Assembly (NCBI GenBank): GCA_004114245.1
Contig: QZWS01000019.1
Span: 1 to 42,402 of the forward strand
Direction of reading: 5' to 3'
Source of the DNA: Zoopage sp. CT-All
Lineage: Eukaryota; Zoopagomycota; Zoopagomycetes; Zoopagales; Zoopagaceae
DNA: 42,402 nucleotides
Below are positions 9,622-19,644 of the stretch, in pieces. Below the pieces are notes generated by a model that saw nothing but the letters and a program-made list of their open reading frames with translations, did no database searches and had not been told where the DNA came from. The position numbers and the translations under genes are program-made. The first letter of the stretch is position 1. Every line of letters starts with the position of its first letter.

Positions 9622-10585
9622 ATGTCCGAGGACGCCATGTTCTGCGAAGACGTTTTCGGCGCACTTGCGCAGCCCGTCGACCCGGCACATCTTGAAGGAC
9701 TCATAAAATACATGCTGTTTGTGCGGAAACGCGTGCGACAGGCCGTGGTCCGGGCTCACGCTGCGATGAAGCTCGTCGTCGAGCGCCAACTTCGTGCATG
9801 CCCCAAGATGAAGCCCGAAGTGCGCGCGGAAGCCATAAAGGTTGCGACGCAGAAATTGGCCGACATAAAGGCCATTGACCTTATTGCAGAGCTGAGATGG
9901 TGCATGGAGCGTATTTATGCTGCGCACGACATGGCGAAATTGCCGTTGTGGTTGGCCTATGTCCAGCACGCTCGTGCCGAAGGTGCGTCATCCGCTGGGG
10001 CTACAAGCTCCAATACGTCGCAGTACGAATCAAGTATTATGCCGGTATCGAGCCAACTTCGACGGTCGTTCACGAAACTCACCAAAGACCTCCGGATCAA
10101 AGTCGCCAGAGTGTCGGATCCAATGAGCAAGTATAAGGAATTCGTGCAGAGCAAGCTGAAGCAGCCCCAGCCAAAAGGGCCGGGTAAAGAGGTTAGAAAG
10201 GAACAGAGAAAGGCGAGAAGGGCTGCCGAGCGGGCCGAAGGCAGGAAGAAGCGTAAACTGGAAGAAGACGAGAATGGAGTCAGCGAGCACAAAGAAAAAG
10301 TCCAAGCAAAGCCGGCATCATTCGAGGTCAACTCGGATTTCGTTGGATTTGCAGTCGGGGCAAACGGTGAGCCGCTTGTGTCAGCTTTTGATTGTATGAC
10401 TGTGCATAGAAAAGCAAGAAGCCGGTAATGCCGACAATGACCGACCTCCAACGCAGAAGAAGCGCAAAATAGTGAAGGAGCCACCGCGGCCTGGATCGCG
10501 AAAGGCACTGCGCTTGGAGCAACGCCTTGAAATGAAAGCTAAGAAGCGCGAGGAGAGGACTGATAAGAAGAAGTTTCGTCGCTAG
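9622..10585 (+). CDS. Bud22/SRFBP1-like ribosome biogenesis protein, 306 aa
   Basis: Two exons, 9622-10366 and 10410-10585, with a 43-nt intron (10367-10409, GTGAGC...CATAG). The N-terminal ~110 residues form a basic helical region (LEGLIKYMLFVRKRVRQAVV ... KMKPEVR ... ATQKLADIKAIDLI) resembling the N-terminus of SRFBP1/Bud22. A Lys/Arg/Glu-rich charged middle with nuclear-localisation-type clusters follows. The second exon ends with the RPGSRKALRLEQRLEMKAKK segment, similar to the RPGQRARR-type C-terminus of the BUD22 domain. Family members are nucleolar and act in 40S pre-rRNA processing. The match is by eye to short motifs, so the family call is moderate; a generic nucleolar basic protein is the alternative. 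It ends tail-to-tail with DUG2. Confidence 0.6.
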
Positions 10586-10664
10586 TCAGTGTTGATAATA
10601 CACTCCTGGCTGACCAATCTGCTATGCTCACATAATAATACGAAGATATATTGATACCATATAA

Positions 10665-13600
10665 TCAAGCCTCATCGGTAGCACCATCAGGCAGGTCGGT
10701 CGACAGCCGGGCCAAGAAAGACTTGACCACGCGCCTGCCTGCAAGGAGATTCTGGAGACGAATGCGTTCGTTGCTCAAATGAGCACTGTCCGAGGACTAC
10801 GAAGACAGTAGTCAGCGCACCCACCACTGCACTTCGCAGCGACATACCTGGCCCATTGGGAGGTTCAACGCTACCGTGTTGAACGTCTTTTCAAGCCAGC
10901 GCACTCCTGGAATGCTGCCGCCTTCGCGTATGTAGAGCGGCTTCTGTTTCCATTCTTCCAACACCGCCGCTTCCATGGCTCGGAAATATCGATTCGATAC
11001 GTCCCCAAGCCACCAGTCTGCAATGCGGTTCATCTCTATGGCCAGTGCACTTTGACTTCCAAACGAGCTGAATACTGAGCGAGCGTGCGTCTCAAAGGAT
11101 GCCGCAATATCATCCCCTCGTTGATTTGGAACTGTGCGTATGGTAACCTTGGCAATGGCGCAGTGGGGGATGACTGCGCCATTGTCAACGCTTGACGACG
11201 TACTCGTCTCGATGCTGTGAACCGTCAGCGTGGGGAAGCGCCATCGCTGCATCATGTTCATTTTGAGACGTTCGCGGTCCGAGGCGTCGCTATAAACGCA
11301 TCTGTCAGTCATTCAATAGTGAAATCAGGCCTTGTCCACCTTGACAGCAACGTAGCAAGGTCGTCATACATCTTGTCTTCAGCCACAGTCACCGGTTTGA
11401 CCGTTTCGCTGAAGCCTGGTACAAGAACATTGCCCGAGTCATCCCTTAGCTTGGAAAGCAATTGAATGAGGAGCTGTAGCGGCTCCTCCGCCACACCGCC
11501 ATCTACTCCAGAATGCAGATCCTTGGCAACATTGCTTGTCACCTAGTAGCGTCAATACTTCCTCGGCCACGAAGAAATGTAGACAACCTTGAACGAGCCC
11601 TTGATGTTTCCGCGCAGGCCATATGTAATGCAAGGAATATCTTCACCAAGCCAGTAGGCATTGCTAAATACCGGTGAGAAAGCAACACGCTCCAGTGATA
11701 CCAACCTGACCAAAATCACGTCGGGATTTCCGATGTATTCCCTGTTTGCAAGAACCATGTCGGCAAATCCGGCGCTTCCGTTTTCCTCCTCTCCTTCCAC
11801 CAGGAATGTAATTTCGAGGTTCCACTGATCGCTGTTGAACAGCTCATGCACAGCAAATGCCATGGCTAGCACCGGGCCCTTGTCATCTGTTACGCCGCGG
11901 CCATAGATGTAGCCGTCCTCGCCTACAGTACCCTTATTGAGATATTGCTCATTTGCGAAGCACGCTACCGTTGATCTGAAATGGCGGAAACCTCCAATTT
12001 TTTTCATCCACTGGCACAACATCGTAATGTCCGTATATGAGAACGTGGAGCGGACGAGCATCCGCTTGCTTCCCAGTGCGGCCTCGCGGCGAGGCAAATT
12101 TGGCGATGACAAGCGGGTTGATCCCTTCATCGGTGTAAACCTTGGGCAAATCAGCTTATTCGACAAAGAATAGCACCACCATGCGAGATTCGGCTCCGAG
12201 CTGCCTGAAGAGCGTTTTGAGGTATTTGGCGCCACGACGACACTCCTCGACATATTGCGGTTTAAGAGCATGCATACCAGACACGGTGGGATACTCCACC
12301 CAGGCAGCGAGGGCGTCCAAAAGCTCGTCTACAGAGCCAGGCGTTAGATCAAGAGGATCAGCGGAACTAGGAACCTTGCTGGGCATTGACTGTCGGGTTG
12401 CGAGAGGTGTCGAATTGATCAATGTCAAGCTTCACCGTTTTCATCGACATTACGTCCCAGAACTAGCCCTTGTAAGCGCATGACAATCGAATATGCACCG
12501 CCTACCTTGATGAGATTATCGCTTCCTCCAGAAATAAGAAAGCGGCCAGATAGAACCGACGACAGCACGATACCATCATGTCCGGGAAGTATATTGGTGC
12601 AATCAAAATTCCTGTCCCAGCGTTTAATGCTCCCATCTGCTGCGCCGGTGAAGAATCCGAGGGGTCCACGATCAAAAAGGGGCGTTATGGTCAAAACGTC
12701 TTCGTCGTGGGCAGTGATTGATCGCACAAGGCGAAAGCTTTCCAGGTCCCAGACCTTTACATCGCCGTGCTGAGTCCCAGCGAGCAAGAGACCTTCGGAT
12801 GCACACAAGCAGGACACTCCTTCAGCGTCAGGGACTTGAAGGGTCTGGAAAGGCTCGGGACGGCCGGATGGGTGTAGCTTCCAGATTTTGACCGTTCCGT
12901 CGCCTGACCCTATGAGCGGTGATGAGCGGCGATGACGCGGCCGTGTAAAGCAGAGCGGTGCATACCAGAGACCAAGATGCGCTGGCCAGATTCCGGCAGC
13001 GTGGTTGTCATCAGTGTATAGACGTATCCAAAATGTGCATGGGCCAGGGACTCCTCGGTCTCGTTGATGCTATATCGCCAAGCATCACTATCCACCCCGG
13101 CCGTGCCATCCGACATTGGTAGCGGAGGCTGCTCCTCCGCAGAGAAGAATGTCATCTTTACGGGCGAGTGGGACGAAGAGGGAAGCTGCGCTGCTGCGAC
13201 TGCGTCCAGCCTGAACCACTAGGACAGCGTCAGCCATTGCGATACTGCGACAGATACAGATACTACCTGAATGCTCGTATTCTGACATCCGATATAGACG
13301 GTTTGCAGCTCATCAGACAGGGCAATGCTCAGAATATCCCCAACATTGCTTCCACAGTCGACAACGAACAGGCACTTGAGCGTTTCCACATCCCACACTC
13401 GCACCGTCCCATCGCCGGATGCACTGACCAGCATCTTTTCATCCCTCGACAGCCTCAGCGAGAATATCCCGCCCTGGTGGCCGGAGAGCACGCCGATGTG
13501 GAGAAACGTCGTGGCATTCCATACGTGGATGCACGAACTTTGCGAGCCGCTAAACACACGATGTGCGGTGGCGGCAAGCGACAAGACGGAATGGTCTTTC

Positions 13601-13806
13601 TGGGTGAGCGTCTGGTACGGCCGCAGTGGGGCAAGGGTGGCGGGAGCGTGCGGACCCCAGTCGCCACGTTCTATGCGGCCGGCGCGCAGGTGCTCGTGCA
13701 GCTGCAGACGCCCCAAGCGAACTGGACAAGTGAGCATGGCGAGCAGCGAGGACGGCTTACTGTCGGGAATAGGGCTCTCGGAGCGGCGGCCGGTTCGGAG
13801 CGACAT
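10665..13806 (-). CDS. DUG2: Dug2: WD40 + M20 metallopeptidase subunit of the glutathione-degrading Dug2-Dug3 complex
   Basis: Eleven exons give a 900-residue frame (exons 13806-13267, 13218-12966, 12909-12506, 12462-12436, 12389-12180, 12140-11964, 11932-11706, 11663-11588, 11542-11340, 11301-10848, 10796-10665). The N-terminal ~400 residues are WD40 repeats (GSGDGTVKIW, GTQHGDVKVWDL, GGSDNLIKFWD). The C-terminal half is an M20-family peptidase: YGHYDVVPV with metal ligands, GRGVTDDKGP, EGEEENGSAGF, and AKDLHSGVDGG in the lid domain. The WD40-M20 fusion is diagnostic of Dug2, which with Dug3 acts as a glutamine-amidotransferase-like enzyme that removes gamma-glutamate from cytosolic glutathione. 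An upstream ATG at 13893 exists but would leave only 11 bp to the next gene. One intron (11933-11963) would be only 31 nt, so that junction is tentative. Confidence 0.9.
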
Positions 13807-13904
13807 GGCCGTAAAGGTGTTGTTATTCTGCCCTGGAGCCAGCGTAGGCCCGGACACTGCTTTGATACAGCATACATTGGCCAGCAGCCACATGCATCCG
13901 GTGC

Positions 13905-15457
13905 CTATCCCTGGACTCTCGCTCTCTTCTTATCCAGTTTGCGCCTGCGCTCCTGCTCCTCGCGTTCAAACTCCAGTCTGTCCTCCTGCTTCGCCAGGCG
14001 CTCACTGTGAGGCAATGTAAGTGGCATGCATGGACAAACCAAGGATACCTGTAGGCTTCTTCGCGCGCCACATCGTTGAACGACGCCTCCATATCGTCCG
14101 AGTCGCTGTCGTCACCGTACCCTCGACGTACGGGTGCTCGTCGTCCGAATGCGGAATAGACAATGGATGATATATCGGTCGGCTTTCTCCGTCGCGGTTC
14201 ATCTTGCTCCACAAAGCCATCGTCCTCCGCGTAATCATCTTCCTCGCCATCTAGCGGAATGATACGACGCTTCTTGACAGGAGAGCTGCGAGCATAGGCG
14301 GGTGGCGCCGAGACACTTGGGCGCTCGTTTGATGGCGAGTGCTTTCCAGTCGACGTCAGTCTTTGCCGAGCATTGACCGCCCAAGGATCTGGTCTTGAGG
14401 GGATGAATAGCAAAGACTGTGACCGCATTGGTGGCGGCCTATTCTGTGCCGCTAGTGACGAAATCGGACCCGGCGCAGAGTGTGCCTCTCTGGTGCCGTT
14501 CAGCGATGGTCTACTGCTTCGGTTTGCAGTGGATGAGCGCGAAGGCTGCGGCGTCTGATGCACGGCTTGCGCCTTGACCCTGGGCTTGGCCGGTCGAACA
14601 GCTTCGGCCGTGCTGCTTGAGCGAGATTGCACCATACTTGGATGCCAAGGATCCGGGTGCCGAGCAGCAGATCGTTGATCCGTCTCGGGCGGCAAAGACC
14701 GAACAGCAGGTTTGGCCAGTCCCGGTGCAGGGGAGGACTCGATCGAGGGGGCCGCGGTCAACCCAAGCTCCACATCACGCCGCGCCGCGCCCTCGTCCAT
14801 CAAGTCCGCAACCGACCGAATATCTCGCCGTTTCTTGTTCAACTGAATCAGCGGCAATGCAGAGCTTGCAGATGCGACACGACCCTTGCGCGACTTTAAA
14901 ATATTAGCAGCAGCCTCGCGCTCATCCTGCACAATCTTGTAGTTCGTCAAAACCTTGCTTGCGGGCGCACTGATGCGTTCCTTGGCGGCGGCGCGAGCTT
15001 TCTGCTCTTTGATTGTCAAGGTCCCCGGCTTGTTGGTCGCCGACACCGACGTCGCCGACGCCACTGCTTGCCTCGCTAGCTGGCTCATATCGCCGTTGTA
15101 GCGATAGAAATTCGACGCTGCGATCCTCTGCTGGTTCGCCCGGAATGCCTCTGCGTCGGCCTTCTCTTTTGCGGCCTTGGCCTCCTCCCGCCTTGTCTCC
15201 GTCCGCCGCTTTTGCTCCTCCAAACTCCGCCGCTGTGTATCTGCAATCACCATTCGCGCGATCCTCTCCTTCTCTGCGCGCTGGGCGCGGGCATGCTCCG
15301 CCTCGCGTGCGGCGCGTTGCTGGCGTTCTCGTTGAACCCGCAGCCGCTCCGATTCGGCGATTTTTATAGCCTGCTCCTGGGATTTCTTCTCCGCGATGGC
15401 TATGGTTCGTTGATACTAACAAATGGTGGTAAGTGGGCGGAAGGGCGCGGGACGCAT
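13905..15457 (-). CDS. SPT2: SPT2-family chromatin protein (5' end uncertain)
   Basis: The bulk of the frame runs from about 15408 to 14049, and a last exon (14004-13905) follows a 44-nt intron (14005-14048). The N-terminal portion is a long Arg/Lys/Glu/Ala-rich helix (RERQQRAAREAEHARAQ...), followed by a Ser/Pro/Arg-rich linker. The C-terminus carries an acidic stretch (GYGDDSDSDDMEASF, VAREEAYSERLAKQE) and ends in EREEQERRRKLDKKRARVQG. This acidic-then-basic ending is the conserved SPT2 domain, which binds histone H3-H4 during transcription elongation in the nucleus. The first exon is short: the best in-phase candidate begins at an ATG at 15457 and splices at 15408, but the donor (GTCCCG) is poor. 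The stop lies 98 bp before the DUG2 start on the same strand. Confidence 0.7.
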
Positions 15458-15606
15458 GCACTGGTCATTGGCGGGGTGATTCGCAATTGAGCCGCTTGTG
15501 TGAGCCGAGTCGTTCAAGGCGTTTTAAGAATACATACAACGCAACATTTCCGCACAGAGTGTCATCAGAAATCTATACACGCGGTTGGCGGAACAGGAGC
15601 TGGCCT

Positions 15607-17649
15607 TCACTTCTTGCGGTCAAGACCGAAGCGGTGCTTCTTTCCAATGCCCGTCCTCGCCTCAGAATCCGAGCCGCTGGACGATTCTGAACTATGCTTG
15701 CCCTTGACCACAACAGGTCGGTGCTCGTTTAGATGCTTCGATCCCACCTTCACCTTCTCCCCCATCTTGGCTGCCATCGTGGACACGAAGGACATATCCA
15801 GAGATGGTCTACTACCCCCGGCAGATTCAGTCCTTTGCCGAAGATTAAGCGCAGGATCAGGGTCGGCACTCGCTCCAAGGATCATAGCTGCCGTAGGAGT
15901 GTTAGGGGCAGAGCTGAACGGACCTGCCGGGGTGTCGGCACTCGACTGGGTCACGAAAAATGACGGCATAGAGGCAAAATCAAGCGGTGAAACGGAAGAC
16001 TCCGTTGCGGCGCTGGTGCCTGATTGGACTGCAGTCTCTGGCATGTCAGGTATTGTTGCGGCGCCTACATCCGGCTGCGCCGATGTACCGGGTACATAGG
16101 TCTCGCTGACGTGATGGATGTTTGGCGGATGGGCAAAGGCATTCGCGGTTCCAGAATCTGCCGCGATGATCGCTTCCTGACCACTGCCACTATGTTGAAT
16201 GTCTGTCTGCATCGTAATATCACAATCGGCGGATGGCATCGCCTCCTCCAGTTGGGCTTCAGGCACAGGCACCAGCGTCTGTTGCCAATACTTCTGATAC
16301 ATCATAGATGCATCTGCATCGAGCGAGGGCTCTGCAAACGTCGTTCCGTTGGAGTCGGTAATCTCGGGCAACGGTTTGTTGCGATAGTCCCCTTCCTCGC
16401 CAGCCTCAAGATCGGTGTAGGCATCAGATCGAGACATGCGCGCGCTTGCCCGATGATAGCGACGCACCGAGCCGTGCCGCACGCGATCCATCACGCTTTC
16501 GATATCCATCGTACCACGGCCTTCCTGCTCGGGCGGCAGATCCGTCTCTGCATCGGCGTCGACTCTGCGCACGATCGTTCCGTTGCGACGCAGCGATCCC
16601 GCGGGCTTGAGATTCTTGCCGTGCTTGCGCGAGATAATATACTTCAGGTAGAGGATGCCGTACCAAATCTCGCGTATGAAATCCATTGGGTTGAGCGAAT
16701 CGACCATGCCGCGCCAGACCTGTGGAGTATGGGTGCGATCGACGGGTCGGTACGGGCGGTATTCGAACGCGCGGTGAAAGTAAACGGCGAATATGATCAT
16801 TTCGAAGCATATAATGAAGGCGTTCAAACCGGAGCTGATGTTTCCGGTCGTCCAGTACTCGGTTTCTTTAATTAGACCAAAATGCGCAGCAATCAATATG
16901 GCCACGTACTGCCAAAACACGATGAAAACAATGAGCTTGATGGCGATGAACTTGGACAGCGGGTTGTACTCTTTGAGATCATCCTTGAGCGTGACGTAGA
17001 TGGTGACCAGGGCATAGAGGGCCACCGACACCGAGAGGAACATCACGGCCACAATGTAAAGATGCGAGTATTTCGGGCTGAGGCTTTCCGGACAGTACAC
17101 GCCAAAGTGCTGCAATATCACGGCAGTGACGGTGAGCACCGGTCGCAAGACGACATACTGAAGAATGCAGTACTTTAGGACCCACAGGAAGTGCGGATTG
17201 CACGGGTTGTAGTGGATGCAGCAGAACGGGAACGCCAGCGCCATGCTTTTCCTGTCGCTGTCGCGTATCTTCTCTGTCTGCGCCTGCGTCGAGTCTCCAA
17301 GGTACTGGAGCAGCAAGATGAAAAACGAGGCAATGACAAACGCCTCGTAGCAGTCGCGAATCAGCTCGATGTACACCGCCTCCCGAAAGTAGAAATACGA
17401 CAGCCAGGAGGTGATGGCGTAGATCGGAATCAGCAAAATGATCCGGATGATGTATCGCTGCTGATTCGGCTTTGTGTAGAAATGAAGGTGCTTTGTGATG
17501 AGGAATAGTGAGACGGCGCAGGCGATGGCGGTGGCGACCGCGCTGAGCATCCATCCGATGTAGGATGCGCTGCCGAGGTCTGACAGCTTGGTGATGCGCC
17601 GCGGATCATGGTCCTTCAGCTCAAAACATATGTCGTGCTGCGCCGACAT
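15607..17649 (-). CDS. TMEM184 / organic solute transporter alpha (DUF300) family membrane protein, 680 aa
   Basis: Intronless from the ATG at 17649. Seven hydrophobic segments fill residues ~25-310 (for example IGWMLSAVATAIACAVSLFLI, IIRIILLIPIYAITSWLSYF, AFVIASFFILLLQYLG, SHLYIVAVMFLSVSVALYALV, FIAIKLIVFIVFWQYVAILI, AFIICFEMIIFAVYFHRAF). Family hallmarks include PIYAITSW, YEAFVIASFFILLLQYLG, a Cys cluster in FPFCCIHYNPCNP, and LYALVTIYVTLKDDLKEYNPLSKFIAIKLIVF. The ~370-residue tail is hydrophilic, acidic and Ser-rich, and ends in basic residues. Family members are vacuolar/endosomal or plasma-membrane proteins with roles in transport or vacuole morphology. Substrate unknown. Confidence 0.85.
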   Translation of the reverse strand: MSAQHDICFELKDHDPRRITKLSDLGSASYIGWMLSAVATAIACAVSLFLITKHLHFYTKPNQQRYIIRIILLIPIYAITSWLSYFYFREAVYIELIRDCYEAFVIASFFILLLQYLGDSTQAQTEKIRDSDRKSMALAFPFCCIHYNPCNPHFLWVLKYCILQYVVLRPVLTVTAVILQHFGVYCPESLSPKYSHLYIVAVMFLSVSVALYALVTIYVTLKDDLKEYNPLSKFIAIKLIVFIVFWQYVAILIAAHFGLIKETEYWTTGNISSGLNAFIICFEMIIFAVYFHRAFEYRPYRPVDRTHTPQVWRGMVDSLNPMDFIREIWYGILYLKYIISRKHGKNLKPAGSLRRNGTIVRRVDADAETDLPPEQEGRGTMDIESVMDRVRHGSVRRYHRASARMSRSDAYTDLEAGEEGDYRNKPLPEITDSNGTTFAEPSLDADASMMYQKYWQQTLVPVPEAQLEEAMPSADCDITMQTDIQHSGSGQEAIIAADSGTANAFAHPPNIHHVSETYVPGTSAQPDVGAATIPDMPETAVQSGTSAATESSVSPLDFASMPSFFVTQSSADTPAGPFSSAPNTPTAAMILGASADPDPALNLRQRTESAGGSRPSLDMSFVSTMAAKMGEKVKVGSKHLNEHRPVVVKGKHSSESSSGSDSEARTGIGKKHRFGLDRKK

Positions 17650-18032
17650 GTCTAGAAGGTGAATGTGGCGGAGAAGGCGGGTGTGGCGAGCAATAAGCCC
17701 TGCTGTGGATGGATTGGTGAGAGGACAGAGTTCTATTTTTGGAACAGATGGCGCATGACCGCATGGATTGCTCGAGGATACAGCCTGCCGCGCGTGCAAA
17801 GCTTGTCCTGCGGTGGTGCGGCTGCAGAGCAGGAGAGGCTCGTGCGCTGCCTCTCTCCCAACAGTTTGCAGTGGCCAAAGCAAGTACCATTGCAGCAGCA
17901 ATCGGGCATCGTGCATCGGGCACCAGGCATCAGGCATCAACCATCCAGTGCCCCATGCAGAGTACAGCTAAATGCATTCCTATGAGGAGGATTGTAGCAG
18001 ACAACTGCGTATATCCCTTGTCCTATCTCGTG
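17650..18032. other. Intergenic region with imperfect GCATC repeats
   Basis: The 383 bp separate two minus-strand genes and should hold the TMEM184 promoter. At 17901-17946 there is a short imperfect tandem run of GGGCATC / GTGCATC / GGGCACCA / GGCATCA units. No gene is visible in the rest. Confidence 0.5.
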
Positions 18033-18470
18033 TTAGCTGCGTGCAGTACGGTCATGCTTGGGGTTTGCGTGGGGGTCCTCGATGATACTCGGACCAGGCT
18101 TATCATCAAGCCAGACTATTCTCGCTAAGCCACGATTCAGATATTCTTGGACGGTGACTGATTCCTCCATGATTCTGCACCATTGGCCCATCTTCACGAC
18201 TGCATATAGCGGAAATTTCTGTTCATGCGTCCTATTGTATTCTTGAAGGATATCATGTCTGGTCCAGTTCGGGTCGAGCCTAATCGGCTCGGCTCTCGCG
18301 TCTACCTTGGGAATGACATAAAACAGGACTTTGTTATCGACATTGGGGGCGGTGTGTTTGGAACCGTGAGATGCGGCGGCAATGAGTGAGTTTGTGCTGG
18401 TTGAAGGGGTGAAGATGGCGAGGACGAGGACCACGGCAATGGCGATGACGGTGTGAACGGGGACGATCAT
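18033..18470 (-). CDS. Small secreted protein, 145 aa
   Basis: The frame starts with an ATG (18470) and a long hydrophobic leader (VHTVIAIAVVLVLAIF) ending near STSTN, as in a signal peptide. The mature part (about 120 residues) has a single Cys, a WxR-type central region (NWTRHDILQEYN) and a basic C-terminus, with no transmembrane segment. I do not recognise a family. It lies head-to-head with the YHM2 gene, with 96 bp between start codons. It could be an effector-like secreted protein, but nothing in the sequence proves a role; chance retention of a short frame cannot be excluded. Confidence 0.5.
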   Translation of the reverse strand: MIVPVHTVIAIAVVLVLAIFTPSTSTNSLIAAASHGSKHTAPNVDNKVLFYVIPKVDARAEPIRLDPNWTRHDILQEYNRTHEQKFPLYAVVKMGQWCRIMEESVTVQEYLNRGLARIVWLDDKPGPSIIEDPHANPKHDRTARS

Positions 18471-18566
18471 ACATGCATAAGGCGAGGGTTGTTGTTGGGC
18501 ATGCAGGTGGCGTTCGTGTTATCGAAGGTGTACCGTAAATACACTAATACAACACTCTCCGTTCCC

Positions 18567-19565
18567 ATGCCCGCCGACGCCGCCTCCGCCGCGCAACCGG
18601 TGGCTAAGAAGCCTGTGTCATGGCTCAACATCCTCATTGGCGCTGGCATCCAAACCTTTGAGGTGTCGACGCTGGGCCAACCCTTCGAGGTGGTCAAGAC
18701 GCACATGGCCGCGAACCGGTCCGTGTCGCTGCTCGCCGCCATCAAAAACACCTACGTCCGCGGTCGCGGCATCGGCGGATTCTACCAGGGGCTGATTCCC
18801 TGGGCCTGGATCGAGGCATCCACAAAGGGCGGTGTGCTGATGTTAACGTCGTCCGAAGTGGAGTTCCAAGCACGCACGCGACTTGCGCTGAGCGGGACCA
18901 CGGCCGGGCTGCTTGGAGGCATGGTCGGCGGCGTTGCACAAGCATACACGACCATGGGATTTTGCACCTTCATGAAGACGGTGGAGGTGACGCGGCACAA
19001 GCAGGCCGGTGTGGCGGCAGCGTCGACGCTGCAGGTGGCTGCCGATGTGTGGCGTCGCGAGGGCTGGAGGGGAATGAATCGCGGGGTCTCGGCCGTCGCG
19101 CTGCGTCAAATGACGAATTGGGGCAGCAGGTTTGGGATCACGCGATTGACCGAGTCGGCCTTCCACAGGCTGCACGAGCTCGGAGCGGATGGCAAGCAGC
19201 AGAGGTTGTCCACCCTTGAGCGGATCGCTGCCTCGGCGATCGGCGGTGCACTTGCCTGCTGGAACCAGCCTATCGAGGTCATTCGCGTGGAGATGCAGAG
19301 CCAGCAAAAGACACCTGGCCGGCCCGAGAATCTCAGTATTTGGACAGCGGCGAAGTGGATTTACCAGAAGAATGGCTGGCGCGGCTTCTACCGGGGCGTT
19401 ACACCGCGTGTGGCTCTCGGCGTGTACCTCACTGTGCGTTCCTTGCTTGCAGCATGCATGATGGACTGACCATGCCTCGTCTAGATCTGTATGGTGTTTG
19501 GCGGCGACGCGGTCAAGGCCTGGGCTGCCGAGCAAAGCCAAAAGCCAAAGCACGACTCCCCCTAA
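18567..19565 (+). CDS. YHM2: Mitochondrial citrate/2-oxoglutarate carrier Yhm2
   Basis: Two exons (18567-19433, 19485-19565; 51-nt intron) encode 315 residues, the usual size for a mitochondrial carrier. The sequence follows Yhm2 closely: TLGQPFEVVKTHMAANR, GLIPWAWIEASTKG, TMGFCTFMKTVEVTRHK, AIRQMTNWGSRFG, ACWNQPIEVIRVEMQSQ, GFYRGVTPRVALGV, with ICMVFGGDAVK after the intron. The carrier PX(D/E)XX(K/R)-type signature is seen as QPFEVVK and QPIEVIR in the first and third repeats. Yhm2 exchanges citrate and 2-oxoglutarate across the inner membrane, supporting cytosolic NADPH and mtDNA maintenance. An upstream in-frame ATG at 18501 would add 22 residues. It is followed closely in tandem by bleomycin hydrolase. 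Confidence 0.92.
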
Positions 19566-19574
19566 TATATAAAA
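19566..19574 (+). promoter_or_regulatory. TATA-like box for bleomycin hydrolase gene
   Basis: TATATAAAA begins on the base after the YHM2 stop codon and lies 71-79 bp upstream of the first ATG (19645) of the next gene. Its position fits a core promoter squeezed into the 79-bp gap between the two tandem genes. Inference from motif and spacing only. Confidence 0.45.
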
Positions 19575-19644
19575 CAATTCGACTGTATGGTTGCCTGGTT
19601 TCCCGCCGACTTGGGAGAGGTCGTGCCGACTTGATCTCATTAAC

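Noticed and set aside
12355-12365. 8-nt gap (GTTCCTAG) as an intron in DUG2
   Set aside because: Impossible length; the in-phase 46-nt intron 12390-12435 explains the frame change.
13455-13667. Small antisense and sense frames within DUG2 exon 1
   Set aside because: Shadows of the WD40 coding exon.
13823-13893. DUG2 start at the upstream ATG (13893)
   Set aside because: It would leave 11 bp to the SPT2 stop, and the added residues resemble no Dug2 N-terminus; the ATG at 13806 is preferred.
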